NCBI GenBank assembly: GCA_903858015.1
Contig: CAIOGZ010000018.1
Location: 124,001-188,000 of the forward strand
DNA length: 64,000 nt
Reading direction: 5' to 3'
Source of the DNA: an uncultured cyanobacterium
Lineage (GTDB): Bacteria > Cyanobacteriota > Cyanobacteriia > PCC-6307 > Cyanobiaceae
Shown here: piece after piece, positions 52,679 through 61,938 of the stretch
Position numbering within the stretch: the first letter of the stretch is position 1
How the letters are laid out: every line of letters begins with the position of its first letter
Made by a program: the position numbers and the translations under genes
Notes under the pieces: model-generated
What the model was told of the DNA's origin: nothing
What the model saw: only the letters and a program-made list of their open reading frames with translations
Database searches by the model: none

Positions 52679-53893
52679 ATGGCGGAACAGGGCGGCCGCT
52701 GGGAACAAAACGATCTATTGGCGTTGCTGGCCCTCCCCCGGGTTGCTGCGGCCAGCCTTGAAGCGAGCGAAGCGGCAAGGCCAGCCCTGGTTCACGAGCT
52801 GGCAGAAGGGGCTGATCCGGCTGCTGCAGCTGAACGGGCTGCTCCAGCTGATCGGGCTGATCCAGCTGAATCGGCTGACCCAATCGAAACCGTTCCCAGC
52901 GCGGTGCCATCGCCTGTCGCCAACGCGGCGGCGGCCGCGGTGGCGATTGCCGCGCGGACGTTGATCGCACCGCCCAGCGGCGGTGAAGGGAGCCCGCTGC
53001 TGCCTGGCATCACCCCAACGACAACCGGGGTTGGGCCGGGCAACAGCGAACCTGGGGCCGCCAGCTCCGGGGTTGGGGCCGGCAACGCCGAAGCGGCGTC
53101 CGCCAGCACGCCAGCGCCGACGCAGCCCCAGCCGATCGCCCTGCCTAGCCTCAGCCCGCGCCGCGCCACGGCTGACGCACCGGAGCGGATCTTGATTCTT
53201 GATACCGAAACCACCGCCCTCAACCCCCTGCAGGGCGAGTGCATCGAAGTGGGGGCGGTGCTGTTTCACGTGCCCAGCCGCTCGGTGCTGCAGCAGCTCT
53301 CCTTTCTGTTGCCCTGCAGCGCCAATCCGGCCGAAGCGATCAACGGCATCCCGGCGTCGGTCACCCGCCTGGGCCAGCCCCTGGCAGCGGCGATGGCTTG
53401 TTTTGAGGCCCTAGTGGCGGCCGCCGATGCGGTGTTGGCCCACAACGCCGCCTTTGATCGCCAGTGGTTTGGCCAGGGCCCCCTGCCAGCCCTCAACCGC
53501 CCCTGGATCTGCTCCATGGAGGACATCCGCTGGCCCGCCGAGCGCCAGCTGCGGCCCAACCCCTCGCTGCGGGACCTAGCGCTGGCCTATGGCGTACCCG
53601 TATGGGCCGCCCATCGGGCCCTCACCGACTGCCAGTATCTCGTGCACGTGATGGAGCGCTGCGGCGATCTGGAGGCCCTACTGGTGGCGGCCCTGGAGCC
53701 CCGCCAGCTCTACCGGGCCCGCTTGTCCTACGCGGAACGTCACCGGGCTAGGGAAGCCGGTTTCCGCTGGAATGAACCGGTGAGCGGCGCCTGGAGCCGG
53801 CGGTTGAGCCAGCGGGAGGCGGAGGCGCTCTCCTTCCCGGTCCTGCCGGTGGAGATGGAAGCGATGGCGTTCAGCTTGCCCCAGATCGCTTGA
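52679..53893 (+). CDS. DEDDh 3'-5' exonuclease (DnaQ-like)
   Basis: The start at ATG 52679 (MAEQGGRWEQNDLLALLALPRVAAA) gives 404 residues. About 170 N-terminal residues are low-complexity Ala/Gly/Pro-rich sequence. The exonuclease core is complete: ILILDTETTALNPLQGECIEVGAVLF (Asp-Glu), INGIPASVTRLG, VLAHNAAFDRQWFG (Asp) and AHRALTDCQYLVHVM (His/Asp). A C-terminal ~90-residue region follows (LYRARLSYAERHRAREAGFRWNEPVSGAWSRRLSQREAEAL), also seen in cyanobacterial homologues. Likely single-strand DNA/RNA trimming. Confidence 0.85.
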   Translation: MAEQGGRWEQNDLLALLALPRVAAASLEASEAARPALVHELAEGADPAAAAERAAPADRADPAESADPIETVPSAVPSPVANAAAAAVAIAARTLIAPPSGGEGSPLLPGITPTTTGVGPGNSEPGAASSGVGAGNAEAASASTPAPTQPQPIALPSLSPRRATADAPERILILDTETTALNPLQGECIEVGAVLFHVPSRSVLQQLSFLLPCSANPAEAINGIPASVTRLGQPLAAAMACFEALVAAADAVLAHNAAFDRQWFGQGPLPALNRPWICSMEDIRWPAERQLRPNPSLRDLALAYGVPVWAAHRALTDCQYLVHVMERCGDLEALLVAALEPRQLYRARLSYAERHRAREAGFRWNEPVSGAWSRRLSQREAEALSFPVLPVEMEAMAFSLPQIA

Positions 53894-54386
53894 GCAGGGA
53901 GATCGAGACAAAAAGGTTCTGAGCCAAAGCTGCTTAGAAGTAGGCAGAAAAAAAACATCTCGCACCCCTGCTTTTCTATAGCTACAACTGATTTCTCCCT
54001 GATTACGATTGATCGGCAGCTTACACCAAAACAGAGCGATTGGTTCCAGTTTTTTTATGAATTGCCCTTTTGCGTGCTTGCCCCCTTGGGCAACATCTGG
54101 CCAATAGGCTGTTCATGCCGTCTCCGGGGCGGGCTACTGCTGGTCAGAAGGCTGCGCCAAGAGCAGCTTGCCCAGGCGGATCGGGACGAGCAGGAGCTTT
54201 GAAGCACCTAATCTGATGGAATACCAGCTAGTGGCAAGCGTCAAAGGCGCGAACTAATGATTGCCGGCCAAGCCATGCAACACGGGTATGCACTAACTCC
54301 AACCCCATACAGCGCAGCCTGATCAGATTGCCCGACTACGTTTAGATCCAATCATGCTACTCCTTCCCCGCAGCCCAGGCTAACCA
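53894..54386. other. AT-richer noncoding region between exonuclease and tRNA-Pro
   Basis: This is about 490 bp without a supportable ORF. It contains a TTGCCC-CCTT-GGGCAA hairpin at 54079-54095 without a T-run on either strand. Base composition is less GC-rich than around. No second tRNA is found. Confidence 0.5.
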
Positions 54387-54413
54387 TAAAAAACCGCCCT
54401 TTTCGAGGGCGGC
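54387..54413 (-). terminator. Intrinsic terminator of tRNA-Pro
   Basis: On the minus strand a GCCGCCC-TCGAAAA-GGGCGGT-type stem is followed by six T. It begins 27 bp after the 3' end of the tRNA. Confidence 0.8.
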
Positions 54414-54439
54414 CAGGTTGCGATTCAAGCCGGTGAAAT

Positions 54440-54512
54440 CGGAGCGACAGGATTTGAACCTGCGACCCCCACTACCCCAAAGTGGTGCGCTACCAAGCTG
54501 CGCTACGCCCCG
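54440..54512 (-). tRNA. tRNA-Pro (anticodon UGG)
   Basis: This is a 73-nt cloverleaf on the minus strand. The acceptor arm is CGGGGCG paired with CGCTCCG (one G-U pair), the D arm GCGC/GCGC, the anticodon stem CCACT/AGTGG with loop TTGGGGT (anticodon TGG), and the T arm GCAGG/CCTGT with TTCAAAT. CCA is not encoded. A terminator follows. Confidence 0.95.
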
Positions 54513-54526
54513 GCTTAAGGAAGCTA

Positions 54527-54889
54527 TCACAGAGGCAGCCGCCTTCCTGGCCTGCCCTTCTGGCGCTTGCGCAGCCGCCGCAGCAACCGCGCCGTCAGCC
54601 GTTCCCGGCCCAGGCCGGCGTAGCCGACAAGCCGCTCGCTGCGGGCCAGCCGCCGCAGCTCCGCCAGATTCATGGTGGCCAGCCGCAACTCCGGCAACCG
54701 GCTCCAGGCCCCGGAGGGGAGGGGCAACTCGGAGCCTTGCCGCGCCTCGCGGAAACCAAACAGCGCCCCACCGGCCATCCATTCCGGCACCAGCACAAAC
54801 AACACCGCCAGCAGCCCGTAGAGCTCCACCAGCCCCCTGGGGAGGGGATGGAGCTGGCGTTGGTCATGCTGGGCGGGGTCGTCGGCCAT
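54527..54889 (-). CDS. Membrane protein with Rho_N/SAP-like tail
   Basis: This 120-residue protein has one hydrophobic helix (LVELYGLLAVLFVLVPEWMAGGALF) and a basic C-terminus whose MNLAELRRLARSERLVGYAGLGRERLTARLLRRL matches the helix-extended-loop-helix pattern of Rho_N/SAP nucleic-acid-binding motifs. Last gene of a leftward set beginning with msrA. No named family is recognised. Confidence 0.6.
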   Translation of the reverse strand: MADDPAQHDQRQLHPLPRGLVELYGLLAVLFVLVPEWMAGGALFGFREARQGSELPLPSGAWSRLPELRLATMNLAELRRLARSERLVGYAGLGRERLTARLLRRLRKRQKGRPGRRLPL

Positions 54890-54898
54890 CAGTCACGG

Positions 54899-55075
54899 TC
54901 AGATCAGGGGTTGGGCTGGCCGGGCGGCGGGGCTCTGGCGCCATTGCAGCGGTTGCTGGGCTGGCGAAGGGTTCAGCCGCACGAACCAAAACACCAGGGC
55001 AAAACACAGCATCACCGTGGCCACCAGCGTCAGCAGCACAACGCGGTCGGGCAGGGGGTCGGGAAAGGGGCTCAT
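54899..55075 (-). CDS. 58-residue single-span membrane protein
   Basis: The ATG at 55073-55075 overlaps the stop of the upstream gene (ATGA) and the TGA is at 54899-54901, 9 nt before the next start. The protein MSPFPDPLPDRVVLLTLVATV continues into a helix MLCFALVFWFVRLNP and a short Pro/Ala tail. Gene-tight packing on both sides is the main support. Too short for a usual ORF scan; family unknown. Confidence 0.6.
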   Translation of the reverse strand: MSPFPDPLPDRVVLLTLVATVMLCFALVFWFVRLNPSPAQQPLQWRQSPAARPAQPLI

Positions 55076-55506
55076 CCTTCTTGGCTGCGAAGACAGGTGA
55101 TCCGCTGCGGGAATTGCTCAAGGGTGAGCTCATCACCGCGGAGGCTCAACCGAAAGTTGTCATTGCGGAAGGTCAGATCGTTGCTGTTGTCAGCTTCGCG
55201 AAACAAGGTGGAGCTGAAACCACCACCTTGAATCGAGGCCTGGCTGGCGTTGCGCTCCAGCACCAGCGTGCGGCCCCCGGGGCAGAGAAAGCTCTGCTTC
55301 AGGTCGTAGTTCTCCCACCAGGGGGAAGCGTTTGCAGCCGCTGCAGCCGCCAAGGCCAACGCTCCGCCGCTAGCCGCCAGGAGGGCGGCGCCGGCTGCCG
55401 CCCTGCCGCACCGCCTCGGCTGGCCATGGCTGGCGCCCCAGCTGGAGCGGGCCGGGCTTGTGCGGCGGGGGTGAGCGCAGCGCTGCGGCTGCAGCGAGGG
55501 CCTCAT
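55072..55506 (-). CDS. Exported small protein, MliC-like
   Basis: The start ATG overlaps the msrA stop (ATGA at 55503-55506), giving 144 residues. A basic N-terminus and hydrophobic stretch (AAAGAALLAASGGALALAAAAAANA) form a signal peptide. The mature ~85 residues have a beta pattern with two Cys (SFLCPGGRTLVLERN...ITCLRSQ) that resembles lysozyme-inhibitor MliC-type folds. That assignment is tentative. Confidence 0.55.
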   Translation of the reverse strand: MRPSLQPQRCAHPRRTSPARSSWGASHGQPRRCGRAAAGAALLAASGGALALAAAAAANASPWWENYDLKQSFLCPGGRTLVLERNASQASIQGGGFSSTLFREADNSNDLTFRNDNFRLSLRGDELTLEQFPQRITCLRSQEG

Positions 55507-56342
55507 GGCACCAGGATGGGACTGTTCTCCCCCCGCAGCACGCAGTGGGAGATCGACCAGTCGTAGGCCCGCCAGAGCTGGGCCGGCAGCAGGTAATGGG
55601 ATCCAGGAAAAGCCCCAAGCAACACACCGCTCGGCTCGGCGGAGCAATAGGGCCGGCTGCCCGGCTTGGCGAGATACTGCTGGTGATAAGCCTCGGCGTA
55701 GAAAAATGAGGGCTGCCTGGCGATTTCGGTGCTGATTGCTCCATAGCCCGCCCCAGCAAGCTGGGCCCCATAGGCCTGGCCACTGGCCTTGGCCAGCTCC
55801 AGCAGCGCCGGATCGTCCACAAAGATCGCCGAGCGGTACTGGCTGCCGCGGTCGTTGCCCTGCCGGTTCCCCTGGGTTGGGTCGTGGCATTCCCAGAACA
55901 GCTTGAGCAGGTCGCTGAAATCAATCCGATCCTGGCGCCACACCACCCGAACCACTTCGGCATGACCGGTGCGGCCGCTGCACACCTGCTCATAGCTGGG
56001 ATTGGGCGCCGTACCACCGGCGTAGCCCACGGCCGTGGTGACCACCCCAGGCAGCCGCCAGAACCCCTTCTCCGCCCCCCAGAAACAGCCGCAACCAAAC
56101 AGGGCTTCAGCTTCGCCTGCTTGAACAGCAGCCCCGATCGGCGTGCCCAGGATCACGTGGGCTTGATCGAGCAGGGATTGGCCCCCTGCAGCGGCGGATC
56201 CGATCGGATCCGCGCTGGCAAGGAGGTTGCTAAACAGATTGGAGAACACGGAACCAGAATGGGTGCAGAAGGGAGGCAGAACGGGCGCTAAGGCGCGGGG
56301 ACCGGCAGCAGCCAGACGAGCCGTGCGGGCCCCCATCCTCAC
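55503..56342 (-). CDS. msrA: Peptide-methionine (S)-S-oxide reductase MsrA
   Basis: This enzyme repairs oxidised methionine. The active site GCGCFWGAEKGFWRLPGVVTTAVGYAGG contains the catalytic Cys. NPSYEQVCSGRTGHAEVVRVVW, HDPTQGNRQGNDRGSQYRSAIF and YHQQYLAKPG follow. The open frame has an N-terminal ~65-residue extension that may include a leader or a late start. The C-terminus carries ~33 residues beyond the usual end (LLPAQLWRAYDWSISHCVLRG). It heads the coupled set that runs to 54527. Confidence 0.9.
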   Translation of the reverse strand: MRMGARTARLAAAGPRALAPVLPPFCTHSGSVFSNLFSNLLASADPIGSAAAGGQSLLDQAHVILGTPIGAAVQAGEAEALFGCGCFWGAEKGFWRLPGVVTTAVGYAGGTAPNPSYEQVCSGRTGHAEVVRVVWRQDRIDFSDLLKLFWECHDPTQGNRQGNDRGSQYRSAIFVDDPALLELAKASGQAYGAQLAGAGYGAISTEIARQPSFFYAEAYHQQYLAKPGSRPYCSAEPSGVLLGAFPGSHYLLPAQLWRAYDWSISHCVLRGENSPILVP

Positions 56343-56360
56343 CGAAGCCTAGGGGCAGTT

Positions 56361-56627
56361 TCAGGCTTCCCGCTCCGGCTCTAGGGCGATGTGGTTCAGC
56401 AAGGTGGTGGTGAAGGCAAAGAGCAGGAAGGGAAGCGAGAGCACCAGAATCACCCCAACGCCCACCAGTGCGAAAATCGGCTTCGAGGCTCCCATCAGGG
56501 CCAGGCCGGCGGCCAGGCTCACGAAGATCACCGCCATCCAGATCAGGATCTGGGCGTAGATGTCGCCGAAGGTGAGCGTGCAGCGCAGGTTGTAAGCCTT
56601 ACTGCCGAGACCTGGGGTGGATGCCAT
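56361..56627 (-). CDS. Small two-span membrane protein
   Basis: The start at ATG 56627 (MASTPGLGSKAYNLRCTLTFGDIYAQ) gives 88 residues. Two helices (ILIWMAVIFVSLAAGLALMG and FALVGVGVILVLSLPFLLFAFTTTLL) and a short charged tail are seen. It resembles a conserved cyanobacterial ORF of unknown function, downstream of the ABC exporter on the same strand. Confidence 0.6.
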   Translation of the reverse strand: MASTPGLGSKAYNLRCTLTFGDIYAQILIWMAVIFVSLAAGLALMGASKPIFALVGVGVILVLSLPFLLFAFTTTLLNHIALEPEREA

Positions 56628-56799
56628 GGGGGAGGGGCCAAGGGGGACCGAGAAAGCACGGGCGGCGCTGGGCCGCACGACGCGGTGGATCCAGTGAAGC
56701 GAGCTTGGGCCGATCTGCAGGGTTGAGGCAACATCTATTGAGCTATGCAGCGGCGCAATTGTTCAGCAGCTCAGCTGCGGCTCAGCTCTTGAGCTGGGC

Positions 56800-58545
56800 T
56801 CAGGCGGCCTGCAGGCGTTGGGCTTGCTCCCGGTCCCACAGTCGCCGGTAGGGGCCCGGCTCGCTGACCAGGCGGCTGTGGTGACCCTCCTGCACCAGCC
56901 GACCATCCTCCAGCACCAGGATGCGGTCGCAGGCCGCCGCCGCCGACAGCTGGTGGCTGATCATCAACACCGTCCGGTTGCGTTGGCGCCGCACCTCCGC
57001 CAAAATTCCAGCGGCGGTGGTGTTGTCCACACTGGCCAAGGCGTCATCGAGCACCAGCAGGGGGGCCTCCACCAGCAGGGCCCGCCCTAGGGCGGTGCGT
57101 TGGCGCTGGCCGCCGCTCAAGGTGATCCCCCGCTCCCCCACCAGGGTGGCGTAGCCATCAGGGAACCCCTTCACATCCGCTTCCAGCCTGGCCTGGCGAC
57201 AGGCCTCCTCCACCTTGGCCATCGCCGCCTCCGGCTCGCCGTAGCGAAGGTTGTCGGCCAGGCTGGCGGTGAACAGGTAGCCCTCCTGGGGCACCAGGGC
57301 CACCTGGCGGCGCAGCTCCTCCAGGGCCAGCCGCGTGATGTCAACCCCGTCGAAAAACAGCTGGCCGGGATCCACCGTCACCATCCGCCCCAGGGCCCGG
57401 GCCAGGGTGGTCTTGCCGCAGCCCACCGGACCCACCACCGCCACCAGTTCGCCAGCCCCGAGCCGGAAGCTCAAGCGATCGAGGCTGGGGCGGCTCGCCT
57501 CGGGGTAGCGCACCGTGAGCGCTCGGGCCTCGACCACACCCCGGGCGGGCCGGGCCGGCGGCAATGGATCGGCTGGAGACAGCACCAGAGGCTTGCGATC
57601 CAGCAGCGCCTCGATCCGATCGAGGCTCACCTGGCCGGTCTGAAAGGAGTTGAGCGTGAAACCCAGCAGGGCGGTGGGGAACACCAGCCGCTCCACGAAG
57701 AGGATCAGGGCGACAAGATCGCCGATGCTGAGGCGGCCGCTCTCCAGCTGGCCGCTGCCGATCGCCAGCAGCAATAGCAAGCTGATCGAGGCGATGCCCT
57801 CCAGCAGCGGGAACAACGTGCTGCGGGTGCGGCCCAGGCCCAGGGCGGCATCGCGGTAGACGCGGTTGCGGCCCTCGAAGGCTTGCTGCTCCGCCGCCTC
57901 CTGGCCATAGATCTTGATCGCGCCGATGCCGGAGAGATCTTCCTGGATCAGGTCGCTGAGCTGGGCCAGGGCCTCCTGCTGGCGGCGCTGTTGCTTCATC
58001 ATTCGGCCGCCGAACAGGCGCACCGTGAACAACATCAAGGGATACAAACCCACCGCCGCCAGGGTGAGCAGCGGATCGATCGCCAGCATCGCCGGCAGGG
58101 TAAGGGCATAGGCCAGGGCCGTGTTGGTGAGACTGAGCACGGCGAAGCCCAGCAAGCGGCGCACATTTTCCACATCACTGGTGGCCCGGCTGATCACCTC
58201 GCCGCTACCGGTGCTCTGCACCCAGCCGGGCTCCTGGCGCAGCAGGTGATCAAAAATGCGCTGCTTCAGATCAGCCTCAACCTCGCGGCCGACGCCAAAC
58301 ACCAACATCCGCGACCACAGCCGCACCAGGGCCATCGCGGTGGCCAGGCCGATGATCAAACCCGCCTTGCCCAGCACCTCGCCGAGGGCAAAGCCGCCGT
58401 GCAGCTCGTCGACCGCATTTCGCACCAGCAACGGCAGGCTCACCCCCAGCAGGTTCACCACCACCAAGGCAGCGGCCCCAAGCGCCACCTCCCTGCGGTG
58501 CGGGCGCAGGTAGGTGAGGAGCCGTTGCAGCCGGGGCCCGACCAT
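56800..58545 (-). CDS. ABC exporter, fused permease-ATPase
   Basis: ATG 58545 (MVGPRLQRLLTYLRPHRREV) gives 581 residues; a GTG 12 nt upstream is possible. Six transmembrane helices lie in the first ~320 residues. The nucleotide-binding domain follows with Walker A VVGPVGCGKTTLARAL, Q-loop VPQEGYLF, signature LSGGQRQRTALGRALL, Walker B LLVLDDALASVD and the switch ISHQLS. It belongs to the MsbA/multidrug type. The substrate could be lipid or drug and cannot be told. Confidence 0.92.
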   Translation of the reverse strand: MVGPRLQRLLTYLRPHRREVALGAAALVVVNLLGVSLPLLVRNAVDELHGGFALGEVLGKAGLIIGLATAMALVRLWSRMLVFGVGREVEADLKQRIFDHLLRQEPGWVQSTGSGEVISRATSDVENVRRLLGFAVLSLTNTALAYALTLPAMLAIDPLLTLAAVGLYPLMLFTVRLFGGRMMKQQRRQQEALAQLSDLIQEDLSGIGAIKIYGQEAAEQQAFEGRNRVYRDAALGLGRTRSTLFPLLEGIASISLLLLLAIGSGQLESGRLSIGDLVALILFVERLVFPTALLGFTLNSFQTGQVSLDRIEALLDRKPLVLSPADPLPPARPARGVVEARALTVRYPEASRPSLDRLSFRLGAGELVAVVGPVGCGKTTLARALGRMVTVDPGQLFFDGVDITRLALEELRRQVALVPQEGYLFTASLADNLRYGEPEAAMAKVEEACRQARLEADVKGFPDGYATLVGERGITLSGGQRQRTALGRALLVEAPLLVLDDALASVDNTTAAGILAEVRRQRNRTVLMISHQLSAAAACDRILVLEDGRLVQEGHHSRLVSEPGPYRRLWDREQAQRLQAA

Positions 58546-58598
58546 GCAATCCGTCACGAGGTGGCGCCGCCTAACCTAGGCAGCCCCTGTCGCCAGCG

Positions 58599-58910
58599 AT
58601 GAACCCGCAGGAGCAAAGCCACCCCCTCCATGCCATCGACCGGCAGGTGATCGATGGCTTGCTGGCGGTGCAAACCCCGGCCGAAGCCCACCTGGTCGAT
58701 GCGGCCCGGTTGCTGCTCCGCTACGAAGGCTTTCCCGGCGCCACCGACCTGCGCGACGACCTGGAGCGGGTGCTGCGGCTGTGGGGACTGGAGCGCAGCA
58801 GCCTGCAGGCCCGTACCCGCGCCATCTGGGCGGGGGGCTACCGCCCGGGGCCCGCGCCGGTTGGCGAGGCGGTGGGATCCGGATTTGACACCGCCGATCA
58901 GGCGCCCTGA
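58599..58910 (+). CDS. DUF3288 family protein
   Basis: This 103-residue soluble protein has the cyanobacterial DUF3288 pattern: QSHPLHAIDRQVIDGLLA, PAEAHLVDAARLLLRYEGFPGATDLRDDLERVLRLWGL, LQARTRAIWAGGYRPG and VGSGFDTAD. The function is unknown. It precedes trpD, as in related Synechococcus genomes. Confidence 0.85.
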   Translation: MNPQEQSHPLHAIDRQVIDGLLAVQTPAEAHLVDAARLLLRYEGFPGATDLRDDLERVLRLWGLERSSLQARTRAIWAGGYRPGPAPVGEAVGSGFDTADQAP

Positions 58911-59090
58911 TCTCCTGCGCCTGGGCGGTAGTCAGAGCGATAGTCAGAATCGGGCAGCGCGGGTGATAGTGGAGCTGTCCCCATCACCCGGCCCGGTGTG
59001 CCTGCACCCGGGCCTTTTTTCTGGCCGTTGATCCAAAACCGGCTGCCGCAGCTCCTTGGCCCTCCCCGGTCCGTCGCGGCTGCGGCCCCC

Positions 59091-60170
59091 ATGGCCGGTT
59101 CCCCGTCACCCGTTCCACCCAGCCCCGATGATCCACCCCCCCCCTGGCCCCGGCTGCTCGATCGGCTGCTGCAGGGCCACGACCTGGAGCCCGAGCAGGC
59201 CAGCGCCCTGATGGGCGGCTGGCTGGCCGGGGAGATCGAGCCGGTGCTCACCGGTGCCCTGGTGGCGGCACTGCGGGCCAAGGGGGTCAGCGGCAGGGAA
59301 CTGGCGGCGCTGGCCGAGGTGCTGCGGCAGGCCTCACCCCAACCCCCCGGTCGGCCCGCCACGCCGCTAGTGGATACCTGCGGCACCGGCGGCTCCGGGC
59401 TGGACAGCTTCAACATCTCCACCGCCGTGGCCTTCACCGCCGCCGCCTGCGGCGCCAGCGTGGCCAAGCACGGCAGCCGCAGCGCCAGTGGTCGGGTGGG
59501 ATCCGCCGACGTGCTGGAGGCCCTTGGCCTCGACCTCGCCGCCCCCGCCGAGCAGGTGCTGGCAGCCCTACCGCTGGCTGGGGTCACCTTTCTGTTCGCC
59601 CCCGGCTGGCATCCGGCCCTGGCGGGGCTCGCCCCCCTGCGCCGCAGCCTGGGGGTACGCACGGTGTTCAACCAACTCGGTCCCCTGGTCAATCCCCTCC
59701 GCCCCGAGGCCCAGGTGCTGGGGGTGGCCCGGCCCGATCAGCTGCAGCCGATGGCGGAGGCCCTGCGGCTGCTGGGTCAGGAGCGGGCGGTGGTGGTGCA
59801 TGGCCACGGCGGCCTGGATGAGGCCAGCCTCTGCGGCCCCAATGCGCTGCTGCTGCTGGAGAACGGTGCCTTGCGGGCGGAAAGCCTGGAGGCGACGGCG
59901 CTGGGTCTGGAAGCCGCTCCCCTGGAGGCGCTGCTGGGGGGCGACCTCGCCACCAACCGGGCCATCCTCGAAGCGGTGCTGCAGGGGGGGGGCAGCCGGG
60001 CCCAGCGGGAGGTGGTTGCCCTCAATACCGCCCTGGTGCTCTGGGCCGCAGGGCTGGCGCCAACCGTGGCCGCAGCGGTGGCCCCGGCGCTGGCAGCCCT
60101 GGCCAGCGGTGCCCCCTGGCGGCGGCTGCAGCGCCTGCGGCAAGCCCTGCAGGCCCCCGCTGGACGATGA
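59091..60170 (+). CDS. trpD: Anthranilate phosphoribosyltransferase
   Basis: This enzyme is the second step of tryptophan synthesis. ATG 59091 ([48 protein letters not shown]) is chosen; length 359. Substrate-binding [86 protein letters not shown] and [10 protein letters not shown] are all present. It overlaps the open frame of carA. Confidence 0.95.
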   Translation: MAGSPSPVPPSPDDPPPPWPRLLDRLLQGHDLEPEQASALMGGWLAGEIEPVLTGALVAALRAKGVSGRELAALAEVLRQASPQPPGRPATPLVDTCGTGGSGLDSFNISTAVAFTAAACGASVAKHGSRSASGRVGSADVLEALGLDLAAPAEQVLAALPLAGVTFLFAPGWHPALAGLAPLRRSLGVRTVFNQLGPLVNPLRPEAQVLGVARPDQLQPMAEALRLLGQERAVVVHGHGGLDEASLCGPNALLLLENGALRAESLEATALGLEAAPLEALLGGDLATNRAILEAVLQGGGSRAQREVVALNTALVLWAAGLAPTVAAAVAPALAALASGAPWRRLQRLRQALQAPAGR

Positions 60171-60283
60171 TCGCTGCCGGGCTGCCCAACCTCGCGGCTG
60201 ACCTAATTTGGAGCTGTGAAAATTTCCGCCTGACATCGTTTCCGGGCCCGCTCACCCTGTTGCCTTCCCGCCCCTTCCCGGCC

Positions 60284-61483
60284 ATGGTCCTTGCCTCTGC
60301 CCCGGCCGATCCTGCGGCCCCAGCCCCGGGCCCGGATACCCCGTCCCCGCCAGCGCCTGGCGCCGAGCCAGCCCTGCTGGTGCTGGCCGACGGCACGGTG
60401 TTGCGGGGGGTGGCCTTCGGTGCCAGGGGCACGGTGGTTGGCGAGGTGGTGTTCAACACCGGCATGACCGGGTATCAGGAGGTGATGACCGACCCCAGCT
60501 ACGCCGGCCAACTGGTCACCTTCACCTATCCCGAGCTGGGCAACACCGGCGTCAACAGCGAAGATGAGGAGGCCGATCACCCCCATGTGCGCGGCGTGAT
60601 TGCCCGCCAGCTGGCTGCCCTGCCCAGCAGCTGGCGCAGCCGGGAGGATCTCCAGGGCTGGCTAACCCGCCATGGGGTGGTGGGGATCCGCGGCGTCGAC
60701 ACCCGGGCCCTGGTGCGCCACCTGCGCGATGGTGGCGCGATCAACGGGGCGATTAGCAGCGATGGCACCGCCGCCGCCGCCCTATTGGAGCAGGTGCGTA
60801 GCGCCCCGGCGATGGATGGCCTCAACCTGGCCGCCACCGTCTCCACCCCAAAGCCCTATAGCTGGAATCAGCTTTGCAAGGCCGCGTTCGACACCCGGGT
60901 CCAGGCCGCCCCAGGGCGCCCTTACCGGGTGGTGGCGATCGATTTCGGCATCAAACGGGCGATCCTCGAACGGCTGGTGGCCCATGGCTGCAGTGTCACG
61001 GTTTTGCCGGCCGATGCCAGCGCCGAGCAGGTGCTGGCCCTGGAGCCTGAGGGGGTGTTCCTCTCCAATGGTCCCGGCGATCCGGCGGCGGTGACAGGCG
61101 GAATTGCCCTGGCCCGGGAGCTGCTCAGCCATCCGGAGCTTCCCCTGTTCGGCATCTGCCTGGGCCACCAGATCCTTGGCTTGGCGCTGGGGGGGCGCAC
61201 CTTCAAGCTGGGCTATGGCCACCGCGGCCTCAACCACCCTTGCGGCTCGCCCGGGTCGGTGGAGATCACCAGCCAGAACCATGGTTTTGCGATCGATGCC
61301 GCCTCACTGCCGGCCGAGGTGATCGTGACCCACCACAACCTCAACGACCGCACCGTCGCTGCCCTGGCCCTGCGCCAGCAGCCGGTGCTGGGGGTGCAGT
61401 ATCACCCGGAAGCCAGCCCCGGTCCCCATGATGCCGACCACCATTTCGGTCGATTCGTGGAGTTGATGGCCCATCGCCGCTGA
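60284..61483 (+). CDS. carA: Carbamoyl-phosphate synthase small subunit
   Basis: This is the glutaminase subunit for pyrimidines and arginine. ATG 60284 ([21 protein letters not shown]) gives 399 residues; the frame is also open from an ATG at 60167 that overlaps trpD. Blocks: [52 protein letters not shown], catalytic Cys in [17 protein letters not shown] and the His/Glu in [14 protein letters not shown]. It is normal apart from a Pro-rich N-terminus. Confidence 0.95.
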   Translation: MVLASAPADPAAPAPGPDTPSPPAPGAEPALLVLADGTVLRGVAFGARGTVVGEVVFNTGMTGYQEVMTDPSYAGQLVTFTYPELGNTGVNSEDEEADHPHVRGVIARQLAALPSSWRSREDLQGWLTRHGVVGIRGVDTRALVRHLRDGGAINGAISSDGTAAAALLEQVRSAPAMDGLNLAATVSTPKPYSWNQLCKAAFDTRVQAAPGRPYRVVAIDFGIKRAILERLVAHGCSVTVLPADASAEQVLALEPEGVFLSNGPGDPAAVTGGIALARELLSHPELPLFGICLGHQILGLALGGRTFKLGYGHRGLNHPCGSPGSVEITSQNHGFAIDAASLPAEVIVTHHNLNDRTVAALALRQQPVLGVQYHPEASPGPHDADHHFGRFVELMAHRR

Positions 61484-61507
61484 GCTTGCGCCCACGTTTC
61501 GTTGCGC

Positions 61508-61538
61508 TTGACCCAGATCCAACTCCACTCCCTACACT
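61508..61538 (+). promoter_or_regulatory. Possible sigma-70-type promoter of the STAS gene
   Basis: TTGACC (61508-61513) and TACACT (61533-61538) are separated by 19 bp, upstream of the likely start of the STAS protein and inside the region otherwise read as its N-terminus. The long spacer weakens the case. Confidence 0.35.
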
Positions 61539-61569
61539 TCCGGCGAACGGTTCCGCGAGGGCTGGAGCA

Positions 61570-61938
61570 ATTAACGATCTGCAGCGACTGACGGTTTCCC
61601 TCCGGGGTGGCTATGAAAGCCAGCCCGGCTGTGTGCTGTTCCACTTCACCGGCCAGCTCGACGCCTATTCCGACAAGCAATTCACTGATTTCGTCGCGGC
61701 CCAGATCAGTCCCAACAAGCTGCCGCTGCTGATCGATCTAAGCCGGATCGATTTCATCGATTCCTCCGGCCTGGGAGCCTTGGTGCAGTTGGCGAAGCAG
61801 TGCAATGACGCCGGTTTGAAGTTCGTGGTGGTCGGCAATGCCCGCGTCGTGCAAACGGTGAAACTGGTGCGCTTGGAAGGCTTTCTGCATCTGCAGCCCG
61901 ACCTGGAGACTGCCCTTGGCCAGCTCGACGCCGCCTGA
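61570..61938 (+). CDS. STAS-domain anti-sigma-factor antagonist-like protein
   Basis: This is a 122-residue STAS protein. The conserved domain starts INDLQRLTVSLRGGYESQPGCVLFHFTGQLDAYSDKQ and includes the phosphorylation-loop block LIDLSRIDFIDSSGLGALVQLAKQ (DSSGLG). Its role is probably partner switching with an anti-sigma factor or a photosynthesis-related regulator. The start is uncertain: the frame can open with a TTG at 61486, but the domain begins at an ATT at 61570 that has GAGGG 8 nt upstream; there is no ATG or GTG. It overlaps the mini-III gene. Confidence 0.8.
   Translation: MNDLQRLTVSLRGGYESQPGCVLFHFTGQLDAYSDKQFTDFVAAQISPNKLPLLIDLSRIDFIDSSGLGALVQLAKQCNDAGLKFVVVGNARVVQTVKLVRLEGFLHLQPDLETALGQLDAA

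Noticed and set aside
54079-54095. TTGCCC-CCTT-GGGCAA hairpin as a terminator
   Set aside because: No T-run follows on either strand, unlike the similar stem at 41485-41508.
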